Assembly (NCBI RefSeq): GCF_001579805.1
Contig: NZ_CP014546.1
Span: forward strand, 496,001-560,000
Direction of reading: 5' to 3'
Source: Pseudomonas azotoformans
GTDB taxonomy: Bacteria > Pseudomonadota > Gammaproteobacteria > Pseudomonadales > Pseudomonadaceae
DNA: 64,000 nt
Position numbers and translations under genes: made by a program. Positions 1 through 8,676 of this stretch are shown piece after piece. The notes under the pieces are model-generated. The model was not told the origin of the DNA. It made no database searches and was given only the letters and a program-made list of their open reading frames with translations. Positions within the stretch are counted from its first letter, which is position 1. Every line of letters begins with the position of its first letter.

Positions 1-368
1 GGCACGCCTTGCACGGCACCCCGGATGATTTCAGCGGTATAGGCCGAGGTGTTTAGAGCTAACGCCAGAATCGCGCACCAGTAAGGCTCGCGGAGAAACG
101 GCCACAGAACGGAATGTCTGAGTTCAGGGATCTGTCCCAAGCCGTAGTAGATGAGAAATATTTGGACCAGAAGCGGTGTACCCCGAAAAAGCTCTACGTG
201 GGTTTTCGCTAACCAGCGAATGACCGAAAAGCGGCTTGCGGCTGCTCCTGCCACGATCACAGCCAATACGAAACCAATTGCCAGCGAGACAGCCGCCAGT
301 TGGATTGTCAGAGGTAGTCCGGCAATCAGCTTTTGCGTTATTTCGAGTAAAAACGACCAGTCGATCAT
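1..368 (-). CDS. Polar amino acid ABC transporter permease, HisM-like (partial)
   Basis: Inner-membrane permease of a polar amino acid or opine ABC importer, cut by the left window edge, so about 122 N-terminal residues are visible. It begins MIDWSFLLEITQKLIAG and shows a hydrophobic first helix (PLTIQLAAVSLAIGFVLAV), then the family signature ELFRGTPLLVQIFLIYYGLG, then the start of the EAA-loop region (AYTAEIIRGAVQG). The start ATG shares one base with the stop codon of the upstream permease gene (TAATG), typical of translational coupling in hisQ-hisM pairs. The ATPase subunit is not in the window and would be expected just beyond the left edge. Family assignment is secure; the substrate is inferred only from the neighbouring dehydrogenase genes. 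Confidence 0.9.
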   Translation of the reverse strand, partial: MIDWSFLLEITQKLIAGLPLTIQLAAVSLAIGFVLAVIVAGAAASRFSVIRWLAKTHVELFRGTPLLVQIFLIYYGLGQIPELRHSVLWPFLREPYWCAILALALNTSAYTAEIIRGAVQGV

Positions 369-1081
369 TATCGGCTCCAAGGTTTAGCGAGGCGTTTTTC
401 CATCCTGGTGACGAACAGTCCCGTTACGCGACCGATTACAAAAAACATCAGGGCAGCTACGCCGTAAAAGAGCAGTGGCTCGCGAGTCGATCCGGCAGCT
501 GTGCCCGCTTGACGCAACAATTCAGTCAAGCCAATCACCGAAAGCAAAGCTGTCTCTTTAAGAACGGACTGCCAGATATTGCCGAGTGCAGGAAGAGCGA
601 ACCGTAGGGTTTGGGGAGCGATAACCCGACGTAGGAGCAGTAATCGGGGCATGCCACAAGAAGAACCAGCCTCCAATTGGCCGCGATCAAGTCGCATGAA
701 TGCCGACCGGTAAGCCTCTGTTTGATAGGCGCCCGAAACAACACCAATCGCCAGAATCCCTATTAGCAAGGAAGGCAAGGAGAAGAAGCCGGGCAGACCG
801 CCCAGGTTCATGATCTTGGTCAGAACGACGCTTCCGCCGAAATAGAACAAGTACACGATCAAGATCTCAGGGATTCCCCTAAAGAAAGTGGTGTAGAAGC
901 TGCCAGCCCAACGCAGGGCGGAGTTTTTCGAGAGCTTCAGGGCCGCGCCGCAAAGACCCAGTATGCTGCCAACAAAGAAACCGCCAAGTGCCGCAATTAG
1001 CGTGATGCTGGCCGCAGCCAGCAGTGGGAGCCCCCATCCTTGTGGCCCGAATCCGAGTAGCTCTATGGAACCCATCGTCAT
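368..1081 (-). CDS. Polar amino acid ABC transporter permease, HisQ-like
   Basis: Second permease of the same importer, 237 residues, the usual length for HisQ/OccQ-type proteins. Residues about 20-45 form a hydrophobic helix (LPLLAAASITLIAALGGFFVG). The signature TTFFRGIPEILIVYLFYFGG follows near residue 64, and the EAA-like loop VVSGAYQTEAYRSAF near residue 113. The gene overlaps the upstream FAD oxidoreductase gene by four bases and the downstream permease by one, so all are very likely one transcript. HisQ- and HisM-type subunits form the heterodimeric channel. The linked binding protein and opine-type dehydrogenase genes suggest import of an amino acid derivative that is then oxidised; the exact substrate cannot be read from the sequence. 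Confidence 0.92.
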   Translation of the reverse strand: MTMGSIELLGFGPQGWGLPLLAAASITLIAALGGFFVGSILGLCGAALKLSKNSALRWAGSFYTTFFRGIPEILIVYLFYFGGSVVLTKIMNLGGLPGFFSLPSLLIGILAIGVVSGAYQTEAYRSAFMRLDRGQLEAGSSCGMPRLLLLRRVIAPQTLRFALPALGNIWQSVLKETALLSVIGLTELLRQAGTAAGSTREPLLFYGVAALMFFVIGRVTGLFVTRMEKRLAKPWSR

Positions 1082-2244
1082 GGTGTAGTGCCTTCATTTC
1101 GGACGGTGGATGGGGTGACGAAACGGTTGGCCCTGAATGCGAGAAGCCCAGGATCAACGCGATCGTTGATGAGTGATTGAGCGACGATCTCTCCTATCGC
1201 AGGAGCGAGCTGGAATCCATGGCCGCAAAATCCGAATACATGCCATAGGCCCCGATGCTTAGCACTTGGGCCGATGATAGGGATTCCATCCGGTGTGATT
1301 GCTTCAAGCCCGGTCCACGTCCGTACGACTGGCACATTGGCTAGTATGGGAAAAGCTGACACCACTGAAGCTGCGCTTGAGGCCATTCGATCCATGACGG
1401 TGAACGATGTGCCCTGGTCGAGGCAGGGCTTTCCAAGAATCCCGCCTCCGATCACTAGAGAACCGACAGCGCTCTGTTTAAATGACAGGGGTTGATCAAT
1501 GCCAAGCACAACCGGATTTACGAAAGGCTTCACACGGGCCGTTACCATCATTGAGTAGGCCACTGCCTCAACCGGGAGTAGTTCATCCAGGCCAGCTGCG
1601 AATGACGCCCCCCATGCTCCCGTGCAATTGATGAGCTGATCTGCCTCAAGTCGCCCGGCCGAGGTCTCCGCGATCCAGGCTCCATCGCTACCTTGAGAAA
1701 CACCTCTCAAATTGCATCGCTCAAAAATTGTCGCTCCGGCCGCCTCAGCAGCATTTCTAAATCCCAGAGCGGCGTACGCAGGGTTTGCATGACCGTCAGC
1801 ACGAGAGATCAGCCCACCGAGAACGGTGTCGGTAAGCCCAGGAAGCACACGGCGCATTTCTTCCTTATCAATGAATTCCTCCGTGGTTATTCCATGGCGC
1901 TTCATGTCATCTAGGCGAGTGTGTGCCCACTCCAACTCGGCGGGATCAACCGCAATCGCGATCTGGGAAGTGCCCAGGCGAACCTCGCTCGCATTTGCGG
2001 CGGATGAACCGATCACGTCGGCTAAATTACTCCACAGCTCCATTGCTCGAATCGACAATGGATATTCACGAATGTCTCTCAGCAGATGACGCAAGCCCCC
2101 TGCGTTGACGCTTGAGGCGTGGCGTCCTGCGATGTTTTTCTCGACAATCGTCACCTGCCGGCCTGCCCGTGCGAGGTACATCGCGATCGCACAACCCTGG
2201 AGGCCACCGCCGATGATGAGTACGTCATCTCGCTGCTTACGCAT
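1078..2244 (-). CDS. FAD-dependent oxidoreductase, DadA-like subunit (OoxB / D-hydroxyproline dehydrogenase beta type)
   Basis: Soluble flavoprotein of 388 residues, DAO superfamily. The N-terminus carries the dinucleotide-binding motif DVLIIGGGLQGCAIAMYLAR followed by an acidic strand end (VTIVEKN), and the C-terminus has the second flavin-contacting segment (GLWHVFGFCGHGFQLAPAIGE). An in-frame ATG 39 bases upstream exists, but the chosen start has a strong GGAGGA ribosome site and overlaps the end of the preceding gene by eight bases. With the 2Fe-2S and larger FAD subunits encoded just upstream it probably forms a heteromeric membrane-linked dehydrogenase like octopine oxidase OoxAB, HcnABC or D-hydroxyproline dehydrogenase. 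This subunit normally holds the amino-substrate oxidation site. The substrate is uncertain because no racemase or aldehyde dehydrogenase gene is present. Confidence 0.88.
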   Translation of the reverse strand: MRKQRDDVLIIGGGLQGCAIAMYLARAGRQVTIVEKNIAGRHASSVNAGGLRHLLRDIREYPLSIRAMELWSNLADVIGSSAANASEVRLGTSQIAIAVDPAELEWAHTRLDDMKRHGITTEEFIDKEEMRRVLPGLTDTVLGGLISRADGHANPAYAALGFRNAAEAAGATIFERCNLRGVSQGSDGAWIAETSAGRLEADQLINCTGAWGASFAAGLDELLPVEAVAYSMMVTARVKPFVNPVVLGIDQPLSFKQSAVGSLVIGGGILGKPCLDQGTSFTVMDRMASSAASVVSAFPILANVPVVRTWTGLEAITPDGIPIIGPSAKHRGLWHVFGFCGHGFQLAPAIGEIVAQSLINDRVDPGLLAFRANRFVTPSTVRNEGTTP

Positions 2245-3772
2245 GGTTGCAGTCCTCCGACGCGACAGTAGGTTTATCCACATGCCCGGTCACTTGCGTC
2301 AGCACTGGGTCAACTCCACTGAGCGTAGCCAGTGCTCCCAATGGGATTGGGCGTAATGGCGGCCGCGCCGTGAATGGAAATGGTGTGGGCGTACGTCCGA
2401 GGTTTCCCTCTGCCACCAGTCGCGCTACGGTAATGGTGCAGCTGCGTCCCTGGCACGGCCCCATCCCGCAACGCAAGGCCCCACGGAGTTGGTTCATGTC
2501 GTGTACGCCTTCGCTGATCATTGCCCGCACAGTTCCTGCAGTGACTTCCTCACATCGGCAGACGATCGTGTCGTCGCTCGGCAGTTGAGCCGACAATCCA
2601 GGAGGGAACGCAGTATCAATGAATGGACGAGGGGCAAGCGTCGCTGCCACTGCCGTCGCCGTTGCAGCTTCCTCATTAGGCGACGCAAGGTTGAATTCAC
2701 GTAGAATGGCGCCTGCCACGTGACGTCCATGTGCAATTGCTGCGTCAGCACCACCAATTCGGCGGGCATCACCCGACACGTAAATACGGCACGGGCCCTC
2801 GGTCAACGATGGACCTGGTGCGATTTCGGCCTTTCCGTTGCCTTCGGTTCTCGGTTGCCAGCTCTGATCTTCTGGTTTCCAAGCGAGCGCCAATCCCGCC
2901 CCGTGTGCAAGGTCGGTGGCGGGTACTACACCGTCGTGAACGACGAGCAGGTCGCAAGCAAAAGTCTGGACCTTCCCGTTGATTACCAAACTGACACTCT
3001 GGACTTTGTCGTTACCATCAGCTTTTAATGCTGAGATGCCGGTCCGCATTGGTATTCCGGCCAGTCGCAATTTAGCCAACCAGCTGAGCCCTTTCACCAA
3101 AGCCGGCACGGTCGCTGGGTTAACCTTCGATAGGGCCTGTAGCTTGTTGGAGAAAGTGTCGGTGCGGGCAATGAGAACCGGCTTGATCCCGAGTCGCCTC
3201 AATTGATCAGCAAGCAGGAAGATAAGAGGACCAGTACCCATAAGTACGATTCGTCCGGATGGCTGCAACCTTCCCGCCTTCAACAAAGTCTGTACCGCAC
3301 CTGCAGTCATCACCCCAGGCAAGGTCCACCCCGGAAAGGGGACGGGTCGTTCCATGGCTCCGTTTGCGAGAATGACATGGGGCGCTCGCAAGTAACCTGC
3401 ATTGGTTCCGTTGAGCCAGCCTACGGTGCCGTCGGGACGTAGGTCCCAGACAGTTGTCATTGGTCGATAGTCGATACCTGACGTGGCACGAAAACAAGTA
3501 ACCAGCTCTGCGCCGGCGACATAGGTCGGCCCTAGCGCGTCTAGCAATTTATCAGTGCTTGGTCGGTCGTGGATGTTCCGCTCAAGTGACCGGAAGATCT
3601 GTCCACCTGGTGTAGGCTGCATATCCAGCACGATGACACGACGGCCACCGTTGGCGAGATCAATGGCCGAAGACATGCCCGCTGGTCCAGAACCGATAAT
3701 GATGACATCAGCGTCCGGAACCATTCCGCTTCCTTGATTGGCGGTAATGGAACTGGGCAGAGAAGTACTCAT
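2237..3772 (-). CDS. NAD(P)/FAD oxidoreductase with BFD-like 2Fe-2S domain (OoxA / HcnB type)
   Basis: Large flavoprotein subunit, 511 residues. The first Rossmann motif is VIIIGSGPAGMSSAIDLA near residue 25. A second nucleotide-binding motif, IVLMGTGPLIFLLADQL, lies near residue 174. The C-terminal third carries a BFD-like iron-sulphur site with cysteines at about 405, 407, 435 and 440 (VCRCEE then LRCGMGPC), the pattern of HcnB, OoxA and NoxA proteins. It overlaps the small 2Fe-2S gene upstream by four bases and the DadA-like gene downstream by eight, indicating one operon and one complex. In that complex it most likely passes electrons between the substrate-oxidising flavin and an external acceptor. 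Class assignment is secure; specificity for octopine, nopaline, hydroxyproline or another substrate is open. Confidence 0.9.
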   Translation of the reverse strand: MSTSLPSSITANQGSGMVPDADVIIIGSGPAGMSSAIDLANGGRRVIVLDMQPTPGGQIFRSLERNIHDRPSTDKLLDALGPTYVAGAELVTCFRATSGIDYRPMTTVWDLRPDGTVGWLNGTNAGYLRAPHVILANGAMERPVPFPGWTLPGVMTAGAVQTLLKAGRLQPSGRIVLMGTGPLIFLLADQLRRLGIKPVLIARTDTFSNKLQALSKVNPATVPALVKGLSWLAKLRLAGIPMRTGISALKADGNDKVQSVSLVINGKVQTFACDLLVVHDGVVPATDLAHGAGLALAWKPEDQSWQPRTEGNGKAEIAPGPSLTEGPCRIYVSGDARRIGGADAAIAHGRHVAGAILREFNLASPNEEAATATAVAATLAPRPFIDTAFPPGLSAQLPSDDTIVCRCEEVTAGTVRAMISEGVHDMNQLRGALRCGMGPCQGRSCTITVARLVAEGNLGRTPTPFPFTARPPLRPIPLGALATLSGVDPVLTQVTGHVDKPTVASEDCNHA

Positions 3773-4074
3773 GATTCTACTTCCTCAAAAACACTTGCAG
3801 CGCCGAATTGGGTGCGAAGTTGCATTCCTTCCTCTACAAGCGTGAGACATGCTTGCCGGCTACCTGCGCCATCTATTTCTATTAAACAGTCAAAACAGTG
3901 CCCAATCATGCAATACGGAAGTCGAGGAGAATTGCTAACTGGTGTAGTACGAAACTTATCTACTTTTGCTCTAAGCAAACAGGCAGCAACGGTTTCGCCA
4001 GTACGAGCACGAATTGGAGTGCCGTTAAAGTAAATGGTTAAAGCGGCCCCATCGGTGCCAATAGGAACGAACAT
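3769..4074 (-). CDS. Small 2Fe-2S binding protein (HcnA / OoxC-like)
   Basis: A 101-residue ferredoxin-fold subunit. The four cluster ligands are C55, C60, C63 and C76 in the arrangement C-x4-C-x2-C-x12-C (YCMIGHCFDC, then RQAC), matching the Fer2_4 family seen in HcnA and in the alpha or gamma subunits of opine and sarcosine-type dehydrogenases. The N-terminal stretch LTIYFNGTPIRARTGETVAA is the usual beta-grasp opening. It precedes and overlaps the larger FAD subunit, so the order small Fe-S, large FAD, small FAD is that of a heterotrimeric dehydrogenase. It should be cytoplasmic and serve electron transfer. Confidence 0.88.
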   Translation of the reverse strand: MFVPIGTDGAALTIYFNGTPIRARTGETVAACLLRAKVDKFRTTPVSNSPRLPYCMIGHCFDCLIEIDGAGSRQACLTLVEEGMQLRTQFGAASVFEEVES

Positions 4075-4130
4075 ATAGGACCTGCTGAATTTGTTTTAGC
4101 GGTTCAAACGAATAATTTTCGCAAATGGGG

Positions 4131-4156
4131 TCACCCTATCCGAGCGGATAGGGTGA
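4131..4156 (-). terminator. Intercistronic hairpin after the binding-protein gene
   Basis: A perfect inverted repeat with 11-base arms (TCACCCTATCC / GGATAGGGTGA) and a four-base loop lies immediately after the stop of the binding-protein gene, inside the operon. No U-tract follows on the transcribed strand. It is therefore better read as a partial terminator or mRNA-stabilising hairpin, of the kind that lets a periplasmic binding protein be made in excess over the downstream enzymes and permeases. Confidence 0.65.
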
Positions 4157-4162
4157 CTTCAG

Positions 4163-5008
4163 TCATTCGTGGATTGATATATCTACACCAAACCACTTTT
4201 CTGTAAGAGCTTTGTTAGTGCCATCTTTATCAACAGCAGCGATGGCGGCATTAAACGCTTCGCGCAAATTACTGTCGGTAGGACGCAGGGCCACATTTGT
4301 TGTGCCTAGGCCCAAAACGCCACCGGAGAAAGTCGGCCCGGTCGAAACAAGGTGGCCGTCGGGGTTCGCGTCGATGGCTGCCTTGAACGCCGTAACGTTA
4401 GCAACTGCCAGATCGATTCGGCCAGAGGCGAGTTCCAGACCGAGCTGCTCGAAATTCGGATACTCACGCACTTCCAGATCTTTCAGATATTGGCCTACGA
4501 AGGTCGCAGCGGTTGACCCGGTCTGCACTCCAATGACCTTGCCGCTCAGCTTGGCTTTGAGCGCGTCGATTGCGGCTTTCGCGTCAGCGGAGGAGCTGGT
4601 CAAGTCGAAGGATTTGCCGGCATCAGGCAAATCCTTGAGGTTATTGTCGCGTGCAGTTAGGAATCCGTTGGGTGCTTTGGCGTAAGGCTTCGAAAATCCG
4701 ACAACTTTTTTGCGTTCTTCAGTGACACCCATGGATGCGATGATCGCATCATATTTGCCAACCGTTAGCCCTGGGATAATGCCACTCCACTCTTGTGCAA
4801 TTACGGTGCATTTAACTTTCATTCTCTCGCAGAGAACTTTTGTAAGTTCAATTTCGTAACCACCGAGAGTTCCATCAGCGTTTGTATAGTTCCACGGAGG
4901 ATACGCCCCTTCGGTGGCAATCGTGAGATGGTCAGGCAGTACCTGAGCGTTGACCGCACCGATCAGCGGCGTAATAGTTAAAGCTAACAACAGACGACGA
5001 AAAATCAT
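4163..5008 (-). CDS. Periplasmic amino acid/opine-binding protein of ABC transporter (SBP_bac_3)
   Basis: 281-residue precursor with a clear Sec signal peptide (MIFRRLLLALTITPLIGAVNA, cleavage expected before QVLP). The mature protein shows family 3 features: TIATEGAYPPWNYTNADGTLGGYEIEL at its start, then WSGIIPGLTVGKYDAIIASMGVTEERKK, and GVQTGSTAATFV in the second lobe. The reading frame is open 50 codons further upstream, but the chosen ATG has a GGAG ribosome site seven bases away and starts exactly at the signal peptide. It is the first gene of the minus-strand operon and is divergent from the LysR gene. It captures the substrate for the permeases encoded at the operon end. Confidence 0.92.
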   Translation of the reverse strand: MIFRRLLLALTITPLIGAVNAQVLPDHLTIATEGAYPPWNYTNADGTLGGYEIELTKVLCERMKVKCTVIAQEWSGIIPGLTVGKYDAIIASMGVTEERKKVVGFSKPYAKAPNGFLTARDNNLKDLPDAGKSFDLTSSSADAKAAIDALKAKLSGKVIGVQTGSTAATFVGQYLKDLEVREYPNFEQLGLELASGRIDLAVANVTAFKAAIDANPDGHLVSTGPTFSGGVLGLGTTNVALRPTDSNLREAFNAAIAAVDKDGTNKALTEKWFGVDISIHE

Positions 5009-5151
5009 TACCCAACTCCTTTCTTTTTGTTTGAGTCTTGAATAATGGCAGGCAGGCAAACTGGGCCATGGATCGACTATACCAGCGCTCCTACACGCTT
5101 CACAGACACTATCTAATTGACCTAAGGGAAAGCTGGGCTTATGCTGAATGA
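5009..5151. promoter_or_regulatory. Divergent promoter region between the transport operon and the lysR gene
   Basis: This 143-base gap separates the starts of two divergent transcription units, a LysR regulator and the operon it most plausibly controls. LysR proteins usually bind such gaps. I do not see an unambiguous T-N11-A operator or a strong sigma-70 promoter that I would place to the base, so the assignment rests on gene arrangement only. Confidence 0.45.
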
Positions 5152-6039
5152 ATGGCAAACCTCATCCCCTCACTCAATTGGCTCCGCGTGTTTGAAGCGG
5201 CGGCACGGCACCAGAGCTTCTCGCGGGCTGGTAAGGAACTGCACATGTCCGGTGCTGCAGTCAGCCAACAAGTGCTCGCTCTTGAGACCTCTCTTGGCCG
5301 ACCGCTGTTTGAGCGAGCGGCGAATCGGATCACCCTCACCGTTGAAGGCAGTGATTTCCTTCCCACAGTCCAGGTGTCATTGGGAGCTATTGAAAGCAAG
5401 GCCGGCTCTCTTTTTTCGAGGCAGAGAGTGGAGAAGGTTACCCTGCTTGCTAGTCAGCTAATGTCAATGAGCTGGCTCCCTCGGGTACTGGCAGATTTCG
5501 AGCGGACGAACCCTAATATCCGCATTGAATTGATCATGGAGGGTTCGCTGCGCAAGGCTGAGCCCGATCTGAGTATTAAATTTGGTGAGGATGCGCGTCT
5601 TGTGAGCCATCCATTGCGGCTGATGGGGCTCTCTCATGTCGTGATGGGACGCAGTGAGGATGTTGCGAAAATTCGTTCGTTGGATGATCTCCTGACTTAC
5701 CGACTCTTTGATGTCGCATCCCATGCGATGGGATGGGTGGCGTTGCTCAACCATCATTTTGGGCCGCTTCATGGTCGTCAGTTCAGACTTGAAACCGTTG
5801 ATACAACCCCCCTAGCTCTGATGATGGTCAGCCAAGGGCTTGGGCTGGCAGTGGGTCCAGTCCCTGCTTGTAATGCGCTGGCAGAGTCTTTGGGCCTCGT
5901 GATTTGTCCGCTGATTCCGAAGACACCAGGTCCCGGCAACTATTACTTCGAAAAGCCGGTCGACAAGCCGCAGCGCTCTGCCGTCCTCCGGTTAGAGCAA
6001 GCGCTTCAGCAAGCCGCTCAACTGGCAATGCATGGCTGA
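5152..6039 (+). CDS. LysR-family transcriptional regulator (GcvA-like)
   Basis: 295-residue LysR protein. The winged helix-turn-helix occupies residues about 7-65 (NWLRVFEAAARHQSFSRAGKEL, then SGAAVSQQVLALETSLGRPLFERAANRITLT), followed by a linker helix and an effector-binding domain. The opening and the SGAAVSQQV recognition helix resemble the GcvA/AmpR branch. It is transcribed away from the opine-type operon and is the obvious local regulator, probably responding to the transported substrate. The first ATG of the frame is used; the ribosome site in front of it is weak. No domain is missing. Confidence 0.9.
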   Translation: MANLIPSLNWLRVFEAAARHQSFSRAGKELHMSGAAVSQQVLALETSLGRPLFERAANRITLTVEGSDFLPTVQVSLGAIESKAGSLFSRQRVEKVTLLASQLMSMSWLPRVLADFERTNPNIRIELIMEGSLRKAEPDLSIKFGEDARLVSHPLRLMGLSHVVMGRSEDVAKIRSLDDLLTYRLFDVASHAMGWVALLNHHFGPLHGRQFRLETVDTTPLALMMVSQGLGLAVGPVPACNALAESLGLVICPLIPKTPGPGNYYFEKPVDKPQRSAVLRLEQALQQAAQLAMHG

Positions 6040-6310
6040 TTGATCACAGAGGCCACGTTTACTCTCAAACTTCATCACCTCACTCCTCCGGCACGCGGCG
6101 GAGAGGGCCGTACGTGGCTCTCTGCACAAGCAAGACTTTAGCTAAGGGTAACTAATTGCTATATATAAACCGCGATTAATTGCTGCTATGCTTTTTGAGT
6201 GAGCGGCTTACTAAAGTGATGAAAAATTAGCTTAGCCAGTTGCTACCAACAATAATAAACAATGGTTTCTCATTACCCTCTCCGCTGCTCTAGCGATCAG
6301 GAGCATTAGC
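6040..6310. other. Non-coding gap before the chemotaxis gene
   Basis: This 271-base stretch holds no gene that can be supported. A 7-base inverted pair (GCCACGT near 6053, ACGTGGC near 6112) brackets a CTCC/GGAG hairpin and could end the lysR transcript, but no U-tract follows. The second half is AT-rich and probably holds the promoter of the downstream receptor gene. Confidence 0.4.
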
Positions 6311-8296
6311 ATGTTCAGCTTAGCAACTCGTCTAATGAACCGCGTCAGTTACGCGAAGAAATTTCTTCTAATCCTATTAGTCTTCATGGTTCCATTCTTC
6401 ACACTATCTGCTGACAAGCTTTGTGATTTGTATGCAGAATATTCTGATGCGCGTAGGGAACAGAAAGGGCTCGAAATACTGATCGGCTATGTACCAGTCT
6501 ATGTTGGTGCCGCTCAACTAGCGATGATACGCCCTGGAGCGACGGTCAAAGGTGATACTGACGCTAAAAATATAATTGCTCGCCTAGCTGAAGTGAATTC
6601 AGCGGCTGTATCTGGAATGCCACGATTGTCGAGCTCCAGTGAGTTTTCATTGCCGAATGTAGAAATTACCAAAGTCGATCCAGGACTCGTTCGATTCACT
6701 AATCAGAGCGCGGATCGTCTGTACGATACCGCGAGAATACCGTTGCAATCCATGTTAGCTGACATGAAGCACGTTGCGGCAAGCTCTGGCGTTCTGCAGG
6801 ACCACGATTCCGTAGTTTATCGATCAATGGATACGATCTTTTCTAGCCTACTACCGTTGCATTCAGTCCTTACGCAGAGTGCATCCTATACCGGCTACGT
6901 CACGGCTTATGGATACCTGGATTCGACGGGAAAAAATCTATTCTTGGCGCAGAGCGATCGCTTTTCAGCGTTTTTACCGGCACCAGGAGTCGCGCCGGAC
7001 AAAACTACAGAGGCGAATCAAGCAGCCGCCCAAGGACTTGAGATATTTAATAGATTAGCGATCACACCCTACGCCTCAGTGATGGGAGTAGATAAAAATC
7101 GAACGGCTACATGGCTTGAGAAAGTATCGTCATTCGACCAGCCTCTCCAGGCTGTTCGGCAAGGAATAGAAGGCCGCCTGATCGAGGTGAAGGAGCGCCT
7201 CAACGTTCGTGCAGAGAACGCTTACCGCCAACTTCTGGTCGTGGCTGTCGGGATACTGTTCATCACGATGCTGATTTTCTACCTATTCGCGGGCTTCTTC
7301 ATCTCAGTGAAACAAGCCGTAGCTGACCTCAGCCGTGCCATGGAGGTGTTCTCGGCAGGCGACCTACGTCTGGAAGTCAGTACAGAAGCCAGAGATGAGC
7401 TCGGGCAATTGGCAGCTCACTTCAACACCATGCGAATGGCCTTGGCCACCCTGGTCACACAGATAGTCCATTCCACTTCCACCACGACCACGCAGGCTCA
7501 AGCACTAAGTTCAGGCGCGTCTGTAAGTCTCTCAGGAGTAAGCCGCCAAGCTACTGAACTCGACGCAGTCACGACCTCGATGAGCCAGTTGGTGATCAGC
7601 GCCCAAGAGGTAAGCCGCTACTCACTGACGACCTCAAAAAGCGCAAACGGCGCTGGCGAGCGGTGTCGAGAAGGTCAAGTCCAGGTGAGTCATGCTGTGT
7701 CTGGGATATCTAAACTGTTTCATGAGCTTGAAGATGCTACCCAGGCGATACAGGGCGTCTCAGTCCAGAGCCAGGAAATCACCAAATCACTTGCCATGAT
7801 TAAAAGCGTTTCCCAGCAGACCAATTTGCTCGCATTGAATGCTGCGATTGAAGCTGCTCGCGCCGGTGAGCAGGGCCGTGGATTTGCGGTAGTGGCTGAT
7901 GAGGTACGCCACTTAGCGATCAGATCTCATCAGCTCACAGAGCAGATCTACCTGGTTATCGACCATCTACATGCCCAAGTAGAGCACGCTGTACGGACCA
8001 TAAATAGGAGCCGGGGCACTGCATCCGAAACGGTTGAACGGGTGAAAGACGCCGAGGAGATCTTCAGAAAGATAACTGCCAGCATCCATGAAATCGTCGA
8101 TAACAATGTTCAGATCGCAACGGGTGCCGAGCAGCAACGCCAAGTGGTTGAAGGAGTCGACTCCAGTCTCGCCAGCGTTAAAGGTCATGGCGAGTTCAAT
8201 GCGCTCGAAGCAAAAAGAATGGTCCAAGCGAGCGCCCAGGTTACGGAGATGCTGTCGAGGTTGAATCAACTGGTTTCCAAATTCCGGGTAGACTAA
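6311..8296 (+). CDS. Methyl-accepting chemotaxis protein
   Basis: 661-residue transmembrane chemoreceptor. The first membrane helix is at about residues 17-35 ([16 protein letters not shown]) and the second at about 308-330 ([23 protein letters not shown]), leaving a periplasmic sensor of some 270 residues of no recognised subtype. A HAMP domain follows ([21 protein letters not shown]), then the long cytoplasmic signalling helices. The highly conserved hairpin tip is present near residues 505-540 ([29 protein letters not shown]). It would couple to CheA through CheW and bias the flagellar motor. A ribosome site AGGAG precedes the start. The ligand is unknown; no chemotaxis genes lie nearby, as usual for Pseudomonas receptors. 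Confidence 0.95.
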   Translation: MFSLATRLMNRVSYAKKFLLILLVFMVPFFTLSADKLCDLYAEYSDARREQKGLEILIGYVPVYVGAAQLAMIRPGATVKGDTDAKNIIARLAEVNSAAVSGMPRLSSSSEFSLPNVEITKVDPGLVRFTNQSADRLYDTARIPLQSMLADMKHVAASSGVLQDHDSVVYRSMDTIFSSLLPLHSVLTQSASYTGYVTAYGYLDSTGKNLFLAQSDRFSAFLPAPGVAPDKTTEANQAAAQGLEIFNRLAITPYASVMGVDKNRTATWLEKVSSFDQPLQAVRQGIEGRLIEVKERLNVRAENAYRQLLVVAVGILFITMLIFYLFAGFFISVKQAVADLSRAMEVFSAGDLRLEVSTEARDELGQLAAHFNTMRMALATLVTQIVHSTSTTTTQAQALSSGASVSLSGVSRQATELDAVTTSMSQLVISAQEVSRYSLTTSKSANGAGERCREGQVQVSHAVSGISKLFHELEDATQAIQGVSVQSQEITKSLAMIKSVSQQTNLLALNAAIEAARAGEQGRGFAVVADEVRHLAIRSHQLTEQIYLVIDHLHAQVEHAVRTINRSRGTASETVERVKDAEEIFRKITASIHEIVDNNVQIATGAEQQRQVVEGVDSSLASVKGHGEFNALEAKRMVQASAQVTEMLSRLNQLVSKFRVD

Positions 8297-8676
8297 TCGG
8301 TTGGCTGGTAGGGAGGTCTCAATTTTGTGCACCAACTATCTCAGCCCCTGAGGTACACCCCGCCCGAGTCCAGACCGAATTAATTTGTCGAGGTATACCG
8401 TGGTCGGCTTCTTCACACGACGGGAATCGTCGTCTTGCCCATCCCGTTATGGACATAGAACACACCGAGCGGTCAATGGCAGACCTGAAGCTGCCGTGGT
8501 CGCACTGCCATGAGACATGCTGTCTTCTAAAACTACGTATCACCACTCCAAACAGGACGTACATTTATTACGAATCGACGAAACAAGGGACAGTAACCGC
8601 AGGGACGCCCAGGGCACAAAATTGGCTATACAAACGGAACCTGGCGGAATTGCCCCCCTGATATGAGGCCGCCGCT
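8297..8676. other. Gap between chemoreceptor gene and first ICE-side gene; possible element junction
   Basis: 380 bases without a supportable gene. A small perfect hairpin (ACGACG, five-base loop, CGTCGT at 8417-8433) lies in the middle. Chromosome-type genes stop to the left and ICE-type genes start shortly to the right, so the element boundary may lie here. I searched by eye for the 3' end of a tRNA gene, the usual attachment sequence of this ICE family, and found none. Confidence 0.35.

Noticed and set aside
8297..8676. Possible attL (3' end of a tRNA gene) at the left ICE boundary
   Set aside because: No tRNA-like T-arm or acceptor sequence was found, and the right end is not in the window to supply a matching direct repeat.
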